A stretch of 64,000 nt of DNA from Pseudoroseomonas cervicalis (GTDB lineage: Bacteria; Pseudomonadota; Alphaproteobacteria; Acetobacterales; Acetobacteraceae), in contig NZ_JAUTAJ010000004.1 in the NCBI RefSeq assembly GCF_030818485.1, positions 2,149,001-2,213,000 of the forward strand, in the 5' to 3' direction. This document shows, piece by piece, positions 56,122 through 64,000 of the stretch. The position numbers and the translations under genes were made by a program. Numbering within the stretch: the stretch's first letter is position 1; each line of letters begins with the position of its first letter. Below the pieces are notes generated by a model, which was not told the DNA's origin, did no database searches, and saw nothing but the letters and a program-made list of their open reading frames with translations.

Positions 56122-57342
56122 ATGCGGCAGGACATCCTCGACGAGATCAGGGCATTCGAGCCGGAGCTGAAGGAGATCCGCCAGGATATCCACCGCCATC
56201 CGGAGACCCGCTTCGAGGAGCACCGCACCGCGGCGCTCGTCGCCGGCAAGCTGCGCGACTGGGGCATCGAGGTCACCGAGGGCATCGGCGGGACCGGTGT
56301 CGTTGGCACCCTGAAAGGAAGCCGCCCCGGCCAGCGCGCCATCGGGCTGCGCGCCGACATGGATGCGCTGTTCATCCAGGAGGAGACCGGCCTCGCCCAT
56401 GCCTCCACCGTGCCCGGCAAGATGCATGCCTGCGGCCATGACGGCCACACCGCCATGCTGCTGGGCGCCGCGAAGTACCTGGCGGCGAAGCCGGATTTCG
56501 CCGGCACCGTGCAGTTCATCTTCCAGCCGGCCGAGGAAGCCGGGACCGGCGCCGCGGCGATGATCCGCGACCAGCTGTTCCAGCGCTTCCCCGTCGATTC
56601 CGTCTACGGCATGCACAATTCGCCGGGCCTGCCGGTCGGCACCTTCGCCACCCGCCCCGGCCCGGTGCTGGCGGGGGCCGATTTCTGGGGCGTCGAGTTC
56701 CACGGCACCGGCGGCCATGGCGGCGGCGCGCCGCATCTGGCGACCGACGCCACCGTGGCGCTCGGCCAGTTCCTGCTGGCCATCCACACCATCCTGCCGC
56801 GCAACCTGCACCCGACCGCCAGCGCCGCCCTCTCGGTCGGCCATGTCGCGGGCGGCAGCTTCGGCTCGCCCAACGTCATGCCGGCCAAGGTGGTGGTGCG
56901 CGGCACCGCCCGCTATTTCGAGAAGGGCGACCAGGCGATCATCCGCCGTCGCCTGCAGGAGCTGGCCGAGACGCTCGCCGCCGCCAATGGCTGCACCGCG
57001 ACGCTGGCCTATGACGAGCTCTGCCCGCCCACGGTGAACGCCGCCGAGAAGGTGCCGGCGGCACTCGCCGCCGCCCGCGCCCTGGTCGGCGCCGAGAAGG
57101 TGGGCGAGGTCAAGCTCTCCACCGGCGGCGAGGATTTCGCCTTCATGCTGCAGGAGAAGCCGGGCGTGTTCATGCGCATCGGCAATGGCGTGAACCCGGA
57201 TGGCAGCTTCCACAACGTCCACACGCCGCAATACGATTTCAACGACGAGATCCTGGGCCTCGGCGCCGCCTATTGGGTGAGCCTGGTGCAGGAGGAGCTG
57301 GGCTGGCCCGCCGATGGCCAGACCGAGGAGAACCGGGCATGA
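56122..57342 (+). CDS. M20 family amidohydrolase
   Basis: A 406-residue M20 hydrolase with RQDIHRHPETRFEEH, LRADMDAL, the metal-binding HACGHDGHTAM, FQPAEEAGTG and a late GGEDFAFMLQEKPG. It likely removes acyl or amide groups from amino acids. The usual LPIxE after LRADMDA is LFIQEETG, an unusual Pro to Phe change. ATG 56122 follows a GGAGAGAG site. The stop overlaps the ABC binding protein (ATGA), which suggests that the hydrolase acts on the solute imported by the matching transporter. Confidence 0.93.
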   Translation: MRQDILDEIRAFEPELKEIRQDIHRHPETRFEEHRTAALVAGKLRDWGIEVTEGIGGTGVVGTLKGSRPGQRAIGLRADMDALFIQEETGLAHASTVPGKMHACGHDGHTAMLLGAAKYLAAKPDFAGTVQFIFQPAEEAGTGAAAMIRDQLFQRFPVDSVYGMHNSPGLPVGTFATRPGPVLAGADFWGVEFHGTGGHGGGAPHLATDATVALGQFLLAIHTILPRNLHPTASAALSVGHVAGGSFGSPNVMPAKVVVRGTARYFEKGDQAIIRRRLQELAETLAAANGCTATLAYDELCPPTVNAAEKVPAALAAARALVGAEKVGEVKLSTGGEDFAFMLQEKPGVFMRIGNGVNPDGSFHNVHTPQYDFNDEILGLGAAYWVSLVQEELGWPADGQTEENRA

Positions 57343-58952
57343 GCCGCCGCCACACCCCCACCCCCTTCCGCGCCAACCCCTTCCGTGCGGGCCTGCTGGG
57401 CGCGGCGCTCGCTGCCCTGCTGCCGCTCGCGGCGCAGCCGGCGGCGGCCCAATCGCTCAGCATGGGCATCTCGGCGCCGCCCGCCAGCATCGACCCGCAT
57501 TACTACACGCTGACGCCCAGCATCATGCTGTCGCACCATTTCTTCGACACGCTGGTGAAGCGCGACGAGAATGCGCGGCTGATCCCGGGCCTGGCCGAGA
57601 GCTGGCGCCCGGTGGACGAGACCACCTGGGAATTCCGCCTGCGCGAGGGTGTCGCCTTCCACAATGGCGCGCCGCTGACCGCCGAGGATGTCGCCTACAG
57701 CCTGCGGCGCGTGCCGACGGTGCAGAGCCCCTCCAGCTTCGCCGTCTACACCCGCGCCATCACCGGCGTGGAGGTGGTCGATGCCCGCACCATCCGGCTG
57801 AAGACCGCCGCCCCCTACCCGCTGCTGCCGAGCGATGTCGCGGCCATCTTCATCCTGCCGCGCGGCCTCGGCGAGAATGTCGCCTCGGCCAGCTTCAACA
57901 GCGCGCAGACGACGATCGGCACCGGCCCCTTCCGCTTCGTCAGCTACGCGCCGAATGACCGCGTGGTGATGGAGCGCAATGACGGCTACTGGGGCAACAA
58001 GCCCGAATGGCAGCGCGTCGACTACCGCATCATCACCAATTCCGGCTCGCGCGTTGCCGCCCTGCTCTCCGGCGATGTCGCGATGATCGACAACGTGCCC
58101 ACGCAGGACCTCAACCGCATCCGCAGCGACAACCGCGTCACCATCGCGGAAGGCACCAGCCTGCGGCTGATCTTCCTCGGCCTCGACGTGTTCCGCGATG
58201 CCGGCACGCCCGACATCACCGGCCCGAATGGCGAGCGGCTGGACAAGAACCCGCTGCAGGACCGCCGCGTGCGCGAGGCGCTGTCCATCGCCATCAACCG
58301 CGAGGCCATCGCCAGCCGCATCATGGAAGGCGCCTCGGTCCCGGCCGGGCAGTTCATGCCAGAAGGCGCCTTCGGCTACGACCCGTCCATCCCCGTGCCG
58401 CGCTTCGAGGCCGAGCGCGCCCGGCGCCTGCTGGCCGAGGCCGGCTATCCGAACGGCTTCACCGTGACGCTGCGCGGCCCGAATGACCGCTACGTCAACG
58501 ACGCGCAGATCATCCAGGTGGTGGCGCAGATGTGGACCCGCATCGGCGTCAAGACCAGTGTCGACGCGCAGCCGCTCGCCACGCTGATCGGCCGGCTGAA
58601 CCGCAACGAGGCCTCGGCCTATCTGCTGGGCTGGAGCAACTCGACCGGCGAGCCCTCGACCTCGCTGCGCGCCATTCTCGGCACCCGCACGCCGGAAAGC
58701 GGGCTCGGCCTGTCCAATTACGGCCGCTACTCCAACCCGCGCATGGACCAGATCACCGCCGCCGGCCTTGCCAACCTGAACGAGTCCGAGCGTGAGAAGG
58801 CCATGCAGGAGGCCATGCGCCTGGCCATGCAGGATGTGGCGGTGATCCCGCTGCACACCCAGAAGAGCGTCTGGGGCCTGCGCCGCGGCCTGACCTACAC
58901 CGCCCGCGTCGACGAGATGACGCTGGCCACCGAAGTCCGCACCGCCCGTTGA
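57339..58952 (+). CDS. ABC transporter family 5 (peptide) binding protein
   Basis: A 537-residue periplasmic binding protein. The signal peptide ends PAAAQ-SLSMG after RAGLLGAALAALLPLAAQ. It has the family's LRMGISAPP-like start, HFFDTLVKRDENARLIPGLAESW and the DVAYSLRR segment, and a C-terminal VAVIPLHTQKSVWGL. It captures peptides, nickel chelates or similar solutes; no permease or ATPase genes follow in the window, so partners must be elsewhere. It is coupled to the M20 gene (ATGA). Confidence 0.92.
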   Translation: MSRRHTPTPFRANPFRAGLLGAALAALLPLAAQPAAAQSLSMGISAPPASIDPHYYTLTPSIMLSHHFFDTLVKRDENARLIPGLAESWRPVDETTWEFRLREGVAFHNGAPLTAEDVAYSLRRVPTVQSPSSFAVYTRAITGVEVVDARTIRLKTAAPYPLLPSDVAAIFILPRGLGENVASASFNSAQTTIGTGPFRFVSYAPNDRVVMERNDGYWGNKPEWQRVDYRIITNSGSRVAALLSGDVAMIDNVPTQDLNRIRSDNRVTIAEGTSLRLIFLGLDVFRDAGTPDITGPNGERLDKNPLQDRRVREALSIAINREAIASRIMEGASVPAGQFMPEGAFGYDPSIPVPRFEAERARRLLAEAGYPNGFTVTLRGPNDRYVNDAQIIQVVAQMWTRIGVKTSVDAQPLATLIGRLNRNEASAYLLGWSNSTGEPSTSLRAILGTRTPESGLGLSNYGRYSNPRMDQITAAGLANLNESEREKAMQEAMRLAMQDVAVIPLHTQKSVWGLRRGLTYTARVDEMTLATEVRTAR

Positions 58953-59035
58953 TTTTTGCCAGGCTGCCGCCGTCCGGCGGTGACGGGGTCGATCACGGCC
59001 CCGCCCTGCCAGGGTGGGGCGGTTCCGGCAGGTGG
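58952..59035 (-). repeat. Inverted copy of the dispersed stem-loop repeat
   Basis: On the minus strand, CCGCCGGACGGCGGCAGCC-TGGCAAAAATC reproduces the tail of the 22-kb and 0.5-kb repeats. Upstream of it, CCGCCCC and GGGCGG arms could pair. It starts right after the stop of the ABC binding protein. Confidence 0.55.
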
Positions 59036-59054
59036 GTGACAGGGTGATATCGCG

Positions 59055-59083
59055 ACGGGGCCTTCGGGCCCCGTTGTCGTTTT
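59055..59083 (+). terminator. Hairpin before the first Bug gene
   Basis: ACGGGGCC-TTCG-GGCCCCGT is a perfect 8-bp stem with a stable TTCG tetraloop, followed by TGTCGTTTT. It fits a terminator of the upstream M20/ABC operon. Confidence 0.7.
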
Positions 59084-59192
59084 CGGGCGGCGGGCAAAAA
59101 GCCGCTTGCCTGGAACGGTCCGGATTCGGCACGACAGGAGACCGAATGAGACACGGGCCCATGAGACCCGTGCCGCCGGGAGGAGAAACATC

Positions 59193-60250
59193 ATGAATGT
59201 CCTGCACCGCCGCGCCCTGCTCGGCGCCGCCGCCGCTGCCCTGCCGCTGGCCGCCGCGCCGCTGCGGGCCCAGACCGCCGCCCCCGCACCGGCCCCTGCA
59301 CCGGCCGCCGGCGCCGGCAATGCCGCCGCTTGGCCCTCCCGCCCCGTGCGCATCATCGTGCCCTTCGTGCCCGCCGGCACCACCGACATCGCCGCGCGCA
59401 TCCTGGCCGGCCGGCTGCAGCAGCGCCTGGGCCAGCCCTTCCCGGTGGAGAACCGCGCCGGCGCCGGCGGCAATGTCGGCTCCGACGTCGTCGCCAAGGC
59501 CGAGCCCGATGGCTACACCTTCCTGATGCAGACGGTCTCCTCGGGCGCCATCAACTACGCGCTCTATGCCGGGCAGATCCCCTACAGGCCCGAGGATCTG
59601 GCCAATGTCGGCCTGCTGATCCGCGTGCCCAACGTCATCTTCGTCACCAACAGCCTGCCGGTGCGGACGCTGGCCGAGCTGGTGGCGCTGGCCAAGCAGC
59701 GGCCGGGCCAGCTGAATATCGGCTCCTCCGGCGCCGGCACCTCGCTGCACATGACCGGCGAGCTGCTGAAGCTCGAGGCCGGCATCCAGCTCACCCACAT
59801 CCCCTTCCGCGGCGCCGGGCCGATGCTGGCCGAGATCATGGCCGGCCGGGTCGAGGTCGGCGTCGACAACCTGCCCTCCGCCATCGGCCATATCCGCGAC
59901 GGCAGGCTGCGGGCGCTGGCGGTGACCACCGCCACCCGCAGCGCCGCCCTGCCGGATGTGCCCACCACCGCCGAGGCCGGCTTCCCCGGCGTCGAGGCCA
60001 CCGGCTGGGCTGGTTCGGCCTGCAGGCCCCGGCCCGCACCCCGCGCCCGATCGTCGAGAAGCTGGGCGCCGAGATCAACGCCATCGTCGGCGAGGAGGAG
60101 ACCTGGGCCCGGCTCGCCGATCTCGGCGGCATGAAGCCCGATCTGATCCCGGGCGGCGGCACCAGCCCGGCCGCCTATGAGGCCTTCGTCGCCGCCGAGG
60201 TGCAGAAATGGGCCGAGGTGGTGCGCCGCTCCGGCGCCAAGGTGGAATAG
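59193..60250 (+). pseudogene. Bug-family binding protein, frameshifted by a 5-bp duplication
   Basis: ATG 59193 has a GGAGGAG ribosome-binding site. The signal peptide RRALLGAAAAALPLAAAPLRA is followed by Bug signatures PVRIIVPFVPAGTTDIAARI, VENRAGAGGNVG and AGTSLHMTGELLK. The first frame leaves the family sequence after VEATGW at about 60004. The correct continuation, FGLQAPARTPRPIVEKLG to the stop at 60250, is in another frame. A tandem GCTGG duplication (60004-60008 and 60009-60013) explains the shift exactly. It may be a real pseudogene or an assembly artefact. Confidence 0.9.
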
Positions 60251-60418
60251 GGCGCAGGCCCCCGGCCGGCGGGCAACCGCCGGTCGGAAACCCCGCGCCG
60301 CCTTCCACCGCAACGCGCAAGCCCCTGGGATTGCGAAGAAAACGTCACGCGCCCGGCGCTTGCCCCGGGCCGGCCGGGCGTCTATCCGATACTGGAAACG
60401 TTCTCGAAGGATAGCGCA
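60251..60418. promoter_or_regulatory. Spacer with CTATCC/GGATAG repeat and LacI-like site
   Basis: The arms CTATCC (60382-60387) and GGATAG (60409-60414) flank TGGAAACGTTCTCGA (60392-60406), which resembles a degenerate LacI/GalR operator. No LacI gene is nearby, so this is only suggestive. Confidence 0.25.
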
Positions 60419-61402
60419 ATGACGCTCACCCGCCGCCTCGTGCTGGCCGGCGCCGGCCTGCTCGCCACCCCGGCCCTGCTGCGCAGCCAGGCCCAGGCCC
60501 AGGCCCAGGCCAACTACCCGAACCGCCCCGTGCGCATGGTCGTGCCCTTCCCGGGCGGCGGCGCCACCGATGTGACCGCCCGCGTCATCAGCGAGCGGCT
60601 GAGCCAGATGCTCGGCCAGCCGGTGGTGGTGGACAACCGGCCCGGCGCCGGCGGCATCCTGGGCTGCGACATGGTGGCCAAGGCCGAGCCCGATGGCCAC
60701 ACCCTGCTGATGTGCACCATCGGCACCGCCAGCATCAACCAGTACCTCTATTCCAAGATGCCCTATGACCCGAAGGAGCTGGCGCCGGTCGCGCTGGTCA
60801 ATTCGCTGGCCAATGTCATCACCGTGCCGACCAACAGCCCGATCCGCGATTTCCGCCAGCTGCTGCAGATGGCGAAGGGCCAGGAGCTGATGTATGGCAC
60901 GCCGGGCAATGGCACCTCGGGCCATATGTGCGGCGAGCTGCTGAAGTTCCGCACCGAGACCAAGCTGACCCATATCCCCTATCGCGGCAGCGCCACCGTC
61001 ATTCCCGACCTGCTGGCCGGGCGCATCGACCTGGCCGTCGACAATCTGCCGCCCTACCTGCCGCATATCCAGGAAGGCCGGCTGCGCGCGCTGGCCGTGA
61101 CCAGCCGCAACCGCTGGTTCGCCCTGCCCGAGGTGCCGACGGTCGCCGAGATGGGCGTCGCCGATTTCGAGGCGGAGGCCTGGTTCGGCGTGCAGGCGCA
61201 TGCCCGCACCCCCAAGGCGATCACCGACCGCGTCAGCAAGCTGGTGCTGGACATCACCGGCGAGCCCGCCGCCACCGCCCGGCTGCGCGATGTCGGCTCC
61301 GAGCCGCGGCCGCTCGACGCCGCCGCCTTCGGCGCCTTCATCGAGCGCGAGAACACCAAATGGCGCGAAGTGGTGCGCGTCTCCGGCGCCCGCCTCGACT
61401 GA
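60419..61402 (+). CDS. Bug/TctC-type periplasmic binding protein
   Basis: A 327-residue protein. The signal peptide RRLVLAGAGLLATPALLRSQAQA is followed by YPNRPVRMVVPFPGGGATDV, VVDNRPGAGGILG, the conserved HIPYRGSATVIPDLLAGRIDL and LDAAAFGAFIERENTKW. These are complete Bug features. It probably captures a carboxylate. No tctAB genes are adjacent, so it may serve as an orphan receptor, which is common in these bacteria. It likely arose by duplication from its frameshifted neighbour. A strong terminator follows. Confidence 0.93.
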   Translation: MTLTRRLVLAGAGLLATPALLRSQAQAQAQANYPNRPVRMVVPFPGGGATDVTARVISERLSQMLGQPVVVDNRPGAGGILGCDMVAKAEPDGHTLLMCTIGTASINQYLYSKMPYDPKELAPVALVNSLANVITVPTNSPIRDFRQLLQMAKGQELMYGTPGNGTSGHMCGELLKFRTETKLTHIPYRGSATVIPDLLAGRIDLAVDNLPPYLPHIQEGRLRALAVTSRNRWFALPEVPTVAEMGVADFEAEAWFGVQAHARTPKAITDRVSKLVLDITGEPAATARLRDVGSEPRPLDAAAFGAFIERENTKWREVVRVSGARLD

Positions 61403-61432
61403 GGCTGCGCCGCACCGCGCCGGCACGGCAAG

Positions 61433-61461
61433 GGCGGGGCCAGCGCGGCCCCGCCTTTTTT
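61433..61461 (+). terminator. Rho-independent terminator after the second Bug gene
   Basis: GGCGGGGCC-AGCGC-GGCCCCGCC is a perfect 9-bp stem followed by six T. Confidence 0.93.
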
Positions 61462-61467
61462 GGGCCT

Positions 61468-62937
61468 TCAGGGCGCCGGCGGCAGCCAGTCGCGCGGCAC
61501 CTGGCGGAAGGGCAGGCCGCGCAGGTCGAGCGCCGCCGGCCCCGGCGCGTCGCATTCCACCAGCGCCACGCAGAGCGGCGCGAAGGCGGCGCGGAAATGG
61601 TTCTTGCCCTTCACCGCCAGCAGGCGCTGCGCTGACGGATCAATGCCATGCAGCGCGAAGAAGGCAGGATCGATCGCCGCCTCCTTCCGGCTGGCGATGA
61701 TGATGCCGAGCGCGCCCACCCGCAGCAGCGCGGTCGGGCCGAGATCGACCGGCGCGCCGCGCTCCATCGGGCCGGTATTGGTGAAGCGCCCCTCGGTCAG
61801 CCGCTCCACCACGGCGCGGGCGGCGACGGGCGGGCCGAAATCCGGCGTCACCCGGCCGCCGAGGTCGCACTCCAGCACCGCCCCCTGCCCGGCCGCCGCG
61901 GCGCGCGCCACCAGCGCCGCATCGTGCAGGAAGGCGAAGACGGCCGGCACCTCCAGCTTTGCGGCCAGCAGCGCGCGCAGCAGCCCCGGCGTGTCGCAGA
62001 GGCCGCCCGAGAGCGGATTGTCCGCCGGGTCCAGCAGCGCGACCGTGCCGGGCGGCGCGGCCAGCGCCTGGGCCAGCGCGTCCTGCGGCCCCGGCAGGGC
62101 AAGGTCGAAGCGGGCGCGCCGCGCGGCGATGGCATCCGCCAGGCGGTCGGCCGCGGCCGCCGCCGCCGCGCGGCTGGTGGCATAGACCAGCGCCCCCGGC
62201 CCGGCCCCCGGCGTGTCGCCCCAGGCAAAGCCGCCGATCGGCGAGGCGTCGAGGATCTCCGCCGCCGCCTCCTCCCGCCGCGCCAGCTCCCAGATCTCCG
62301 CCATCGGCCCGGCCTCGTGCCGCATATGGAAGCTGTGCAGCACCATGGGACGCTTGGCCATCACGCCATGGGCGCGCGGCGCGCCCCCGATACGCCGCTC
62401 CAGCTGCGCCAGGGCCCGCCGCGCCGCCGCATCCATGTCGATATGCGGATAGGTGCGGTAGATGCTGGCGCCATCCAGCAGCCCCGCCACCTCGGGCAGC
62501 AGATTGGCATGCGGGTCGAAGCTGGCGACCACGGGCAGATCGGGGCCGAGCAGGCCGCGCAGCGCGCGCAGGAAGGCCAGCTCCGGCTGCGCCTCGCCCT
62601 CCACCAGGCAGGCGCCGTGCAGGGAGAGATAGACCCCGTCCCAGGGCCCGCCCTGGCGCAGCCCCTCCAGCACCTCGTCCCGCCAGGCGGCGAAGAGATC
62701 GGCGCGCAAGGGCGGCCCGGGCTGGGCGCTGGCGCAGCGCAGCACCACCGCCTGCCAGCCCGGCCGCGCCGCCAGGAATTCTGCCAGTGCCCCCAGCTCG
62801 GTGGCGGTGCCGCGATAGGCCTCCAGCGCCGCCGCGCCGCGGGCCCATTCGCGGCTGCGGAAGGGTTCCTCCCCGGTCAGGCCGGGGGCGAAGCTGTTCG
62901 CCTCATACCAGAGCCGGGCGATGGCGATGCGCGGCAT
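61468..62937 (-). CDS. M81 family metallopeptidase (MlrC-like)
   Basis: A 489-residue protein of the M81/microcystinase C family. It starts RIAIARLWYEANSFAPGLTG, and the two-domain family pattern includes LSLHGACLVEGEAQPE, SFDPHANLLPE (metal His) and IYRTYPHIDMDAAARRA. Later parts include GGFAWGDTPGAGPGAL and DPADNPLSGG. MlrC cleaves linear microcystin products; other members act on different amides. The partner gene on the same strand, 6 bp upstream, is an Asp/Glu racemase-like protein, a common pairing in proteobacterial gene clusters. Confidence 0.92.
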   Translation of the reverse strand: MPRIAIARLWYEANSFAPGLTGEEPFRSREWARGAAALEAYRGTATELGALAEFLAARPGWQAVVLRCASAQPGPPLRADLFAAWRDEVLEGLRQGGPWDGVYLSLHGACLVEGEAQPELAFLRALRGLLGPDLPVVASFDPHANLLPEVAGLLDGASIYRTYPHIDMDAAARRALAQLERRIGGAPRAHGVMAKRPMVLHSFHMRHEAGPMAEIWELARREEAAAEILDASPIGGFAWGDTPGAGPGALVYATSRAAAAAAADRLADAIAARRARFDLALPGPQDALAQALAAPPGTVALLDPADNPLSGGLCDTPGLLRALLAAKLEVPAVFAFLHDAALVARAAAAGQGAVLECDLGGRVTPDFGPPVAARAVVERLTEGRFTNTGPMERGAPVDLGPTALLRVGALGIIIASRKEAAIDPAFFALHGIDPSAQRLLAVKGKNHFRAAFAPLCVALVECDAPGPAALDLRGLPFRQVPRDWLPPAP

Positions 62938-62943
62938 GGCCCC

Positions 62944-63672
62944 TCAGCCGGCGCCGAGCAGCCGGGCGAGCGCCGGGCTGACGCCGCTGACCTTGCGCCC
63001 CTGCGGCGGCGCCAGGCTGCCGGCGCTGGGGCGCGGCAAAGCGAGGCCCACCATCGCCTCGGCCAGCTTCACCGCGCAGGCGATGCCGTCCAGCAGCGGC
63101 ACCGGGGCCGAAAGCCGCGCCGCCATGCCGGCCAGCGCCGCGCCGCCCAGGATGACGCTGTCCGCCCCCTGCGCCACCAGCCGGGCGATGCTCTCCTCCA
63201 GCATCGCCTCGACCCGCGCGGGATCGGCCACCGCCTCCTGCGGCGTGGCGGGCAGGCCCTCCAGCGCCGCCAGCCGGGTGGACAGCCCGTGCCGCGCCAC
63301 CAGCTCGCGATAGGTCTCGGTGCCGCCCAGCGTCACCAGGCCGAAGCGCGCTCCCGCCATGCAGGCGACCAGGCAGGCGGCCTCGGTCATGCCGATCACC
63401 GGGCAGGGCATGATCTGCCGCGCCGCCTCCAGCGCCGTGTCGTGGCTGACCGCCAGCACCACCGCATCCACCTGCCCCGCCCGCTCGGCCAGCAGCTCCA
63501 GCAGCGCATGGCCGGCGACGATGTTCTCCGCCCGTGTCGAGATGGCGGCGGCGCCGAAGCGCGGCGTCGCCGGGATGATCTCGCTGCCGGGGCCGGCCGC
63601 CGCCCGCGCCGCCTCGGCGCAGCGGGCGGTGATCGCCTCGGTGGTGTTGGCGTTGGCGACCAGGATGCGCAT
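62944..63672 (-). CDS. Asp/Glu/hydantoin racemase superfamily protein lacking catalytic cysteines
   Basis: A 242-residue protein with the superfamily start MRILVANANTTEAITARCAE. Canonical racemases have two catalytic Cys. Here the first site reads AVSHD (residues 74-78) and the second GGAALAG (176-182); neither has a Cys. The remaining fold appears intact (GMTEAACLVACMAGARFGLVTLGG). It may not racemise and could be a decarboxylase or isomerase relative. It lies 6 bp upstream of the M81 gene. The gene has its own ATG but no clear promoter. Confidence 0.85.
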   Translation of the reverse strand: MRILVANANTTEAITARCAEAARAAAGPGSEIIPATPRFGAAAISTRAENIVAGHALLELLAERAGQVDAVVLAVSHDTALEAARQIMPCPVIGMTEAACLVACMAGARFGLVTLGGTETYRELVARHGLSTRLAALEGLPATPQEAVADPARVEAMLEESIARLVAQGADSVILGGAALAGMAARLSAPVPLLDGIACAVKLAEAMVGLALPRPSAGSLAPPQGRKVSGVSPALARLLGAG

Positions 63673-63721
63673 GCGGGCTTGGCTCCGTCAGGGGCGGGGG
63701 GCGGCGGTCAGTCCTGCAGCC

Positions 63722-64000
63722 TCAGTCCGGCGGGGCCAGGGCGGCGAAGGGGCCTTCCGCCAGGCGTGAGGTCTCGCCGCGCAGCGGCAGGCTGGCCAGC
63801 CCGGCGGGGCGGCTGGCCCAGACCAGGAAGGGGTTCACCGCCAGCAGGTCGCCCGGCCGCAGGGTGAGCTTCAGCGCCAGGCCGGGGCGCTCCGCCACCT
63901 GCTCCAGCGCCGCCAGCGCGCCGCCGCAGGCGGCCTCGTCCAGCCCGGCACGGTCGCAGCGCGCGGCGAAGACGCCGCCGGTGACGGCGAAGACCGGCAG
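63722..64000 (-). CDS. C-terminal part of a TauD-like dioxygenase (cut by window edge)
   Basis: The last 92 residues of a protein running in from the right edge. The segment TLRPGDLLAVNPFLVWASRP resembles the double-stranded beta-helix end of TauD/TfdA-type Fe(II)/2-oxoglutarate dioxygenases (PGDxxxxNN). There is a preceding GGALAALEQVAERPG helix. This is a weak call as the metal-binding half lies outside the window. It may be in one operon with the racemase-like and M81 genes, 50 bp away. Confidence 0.4.
   Translation of the reverse strand: MPVFAVTGGVFAARCDRAGLDEAACGGALAALEQVAERPGLALKLTLRPGDLLAVNPFLVWASRPAGLASLPLRGETSRLAEGPFAALAPPD

Noticed and set aside
57270..59891. 873-residue minus-strand open frame across the ABC binding protein
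   Set aside because: Antisense shadow of conserved plus-strand genes.

Overview
The window is chromosomal DNA from a high-GC alphaproteobacterium, most likely the family Acetobacteraceae (Roseomonas-like). This is inferred from the very high GC content, several Bug/TctC-type binding proteins, a complete cbb3 oxidase operon, the gene families present and the translationally coupled ATGA/GTGA gene junctions. There is no prophage, insertion sequence, CRISPR array, tRNA or rRNA gene. No 16S or marker search was possible, so the taxonomy is provisional.

Layout. 1-12.4 kb: a truncated M20 amidohydrolase and a DUF1028 protein separated by a structured repeat block; a YjbH-like outer-membrane protein; an SRPBCC protein, an NmrA-type reductase and a divergent LysR regulator with a palindrome between them; thioredoxin; a PQQ-type sugar dehydrogenase; a DksA/TraR zinc finger; a repeat/VCBS protein; a TIMP-like/pentapeptide-repeat protein; and a secreted hydrolase. 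12.4-20.2 kb: a C39-like protein, a TctCBA tripartite tricarboxylate transporter operon, a coupled pair of exported proteins (five-fold repeat protein plus EF-hand protein) and a UbiH-type hydroxylase. 20.2-30 kb: glnK-amtB behind a sigma-54 promoter, ended by a textbook terminator and followed by three exact-period 72-bp tandem repeats; an APC permease; a phasin-like protein; DUF2244 and nth; two small conserved proteins; rlmN and an MFS exporter.

30-39.9 kb is an accessory, detoxification-like region. It holds an AhpD-like protein and an Rrf2 regulator sharing an operator-like sequence, an FAD monooxygenase, a Cys-nucleophile hydrolase with a TetR regulator, a cupin, SDR and MDR oxidoreductases, and a LysR/NTF2/SDR cassette with a T-N11-A site. 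40-46.2 kb is mainly housekeeping: guaA, a second DUF1028 protein, an SH3 protein, infC and thrS.

46.4-55.5 kb is a nine-gene operon for cbb3 oxidase structure and assembly (ccoNOQP-ccoGHIS), ending with an uncharacterised 62-residue membrane protein joined to ccoS by an ATGA overlap. An FNR/FixK-type box lies between ccoN and a divergent DUF2189 membrane protein, implying microaerobic control. 55.4-64 kb concerns peptide and organic-acid use: a GNAT acetyltransferase, an M20 hydrolase coupled to a family 5 ABC binding protein, two tandem Bug binding proteins (the first frameshifted by a 5-bp duplication), and a racemase-like/M81 pair next to a truncated dioxygenase-like gene.

The least explained material is the dispersed stem-loop repeat family (0.5, 22.3 and 59 kb), the ninth cco gene, the Rrf2 operator pair and the two-gene exported repeat/EF-hand operon.
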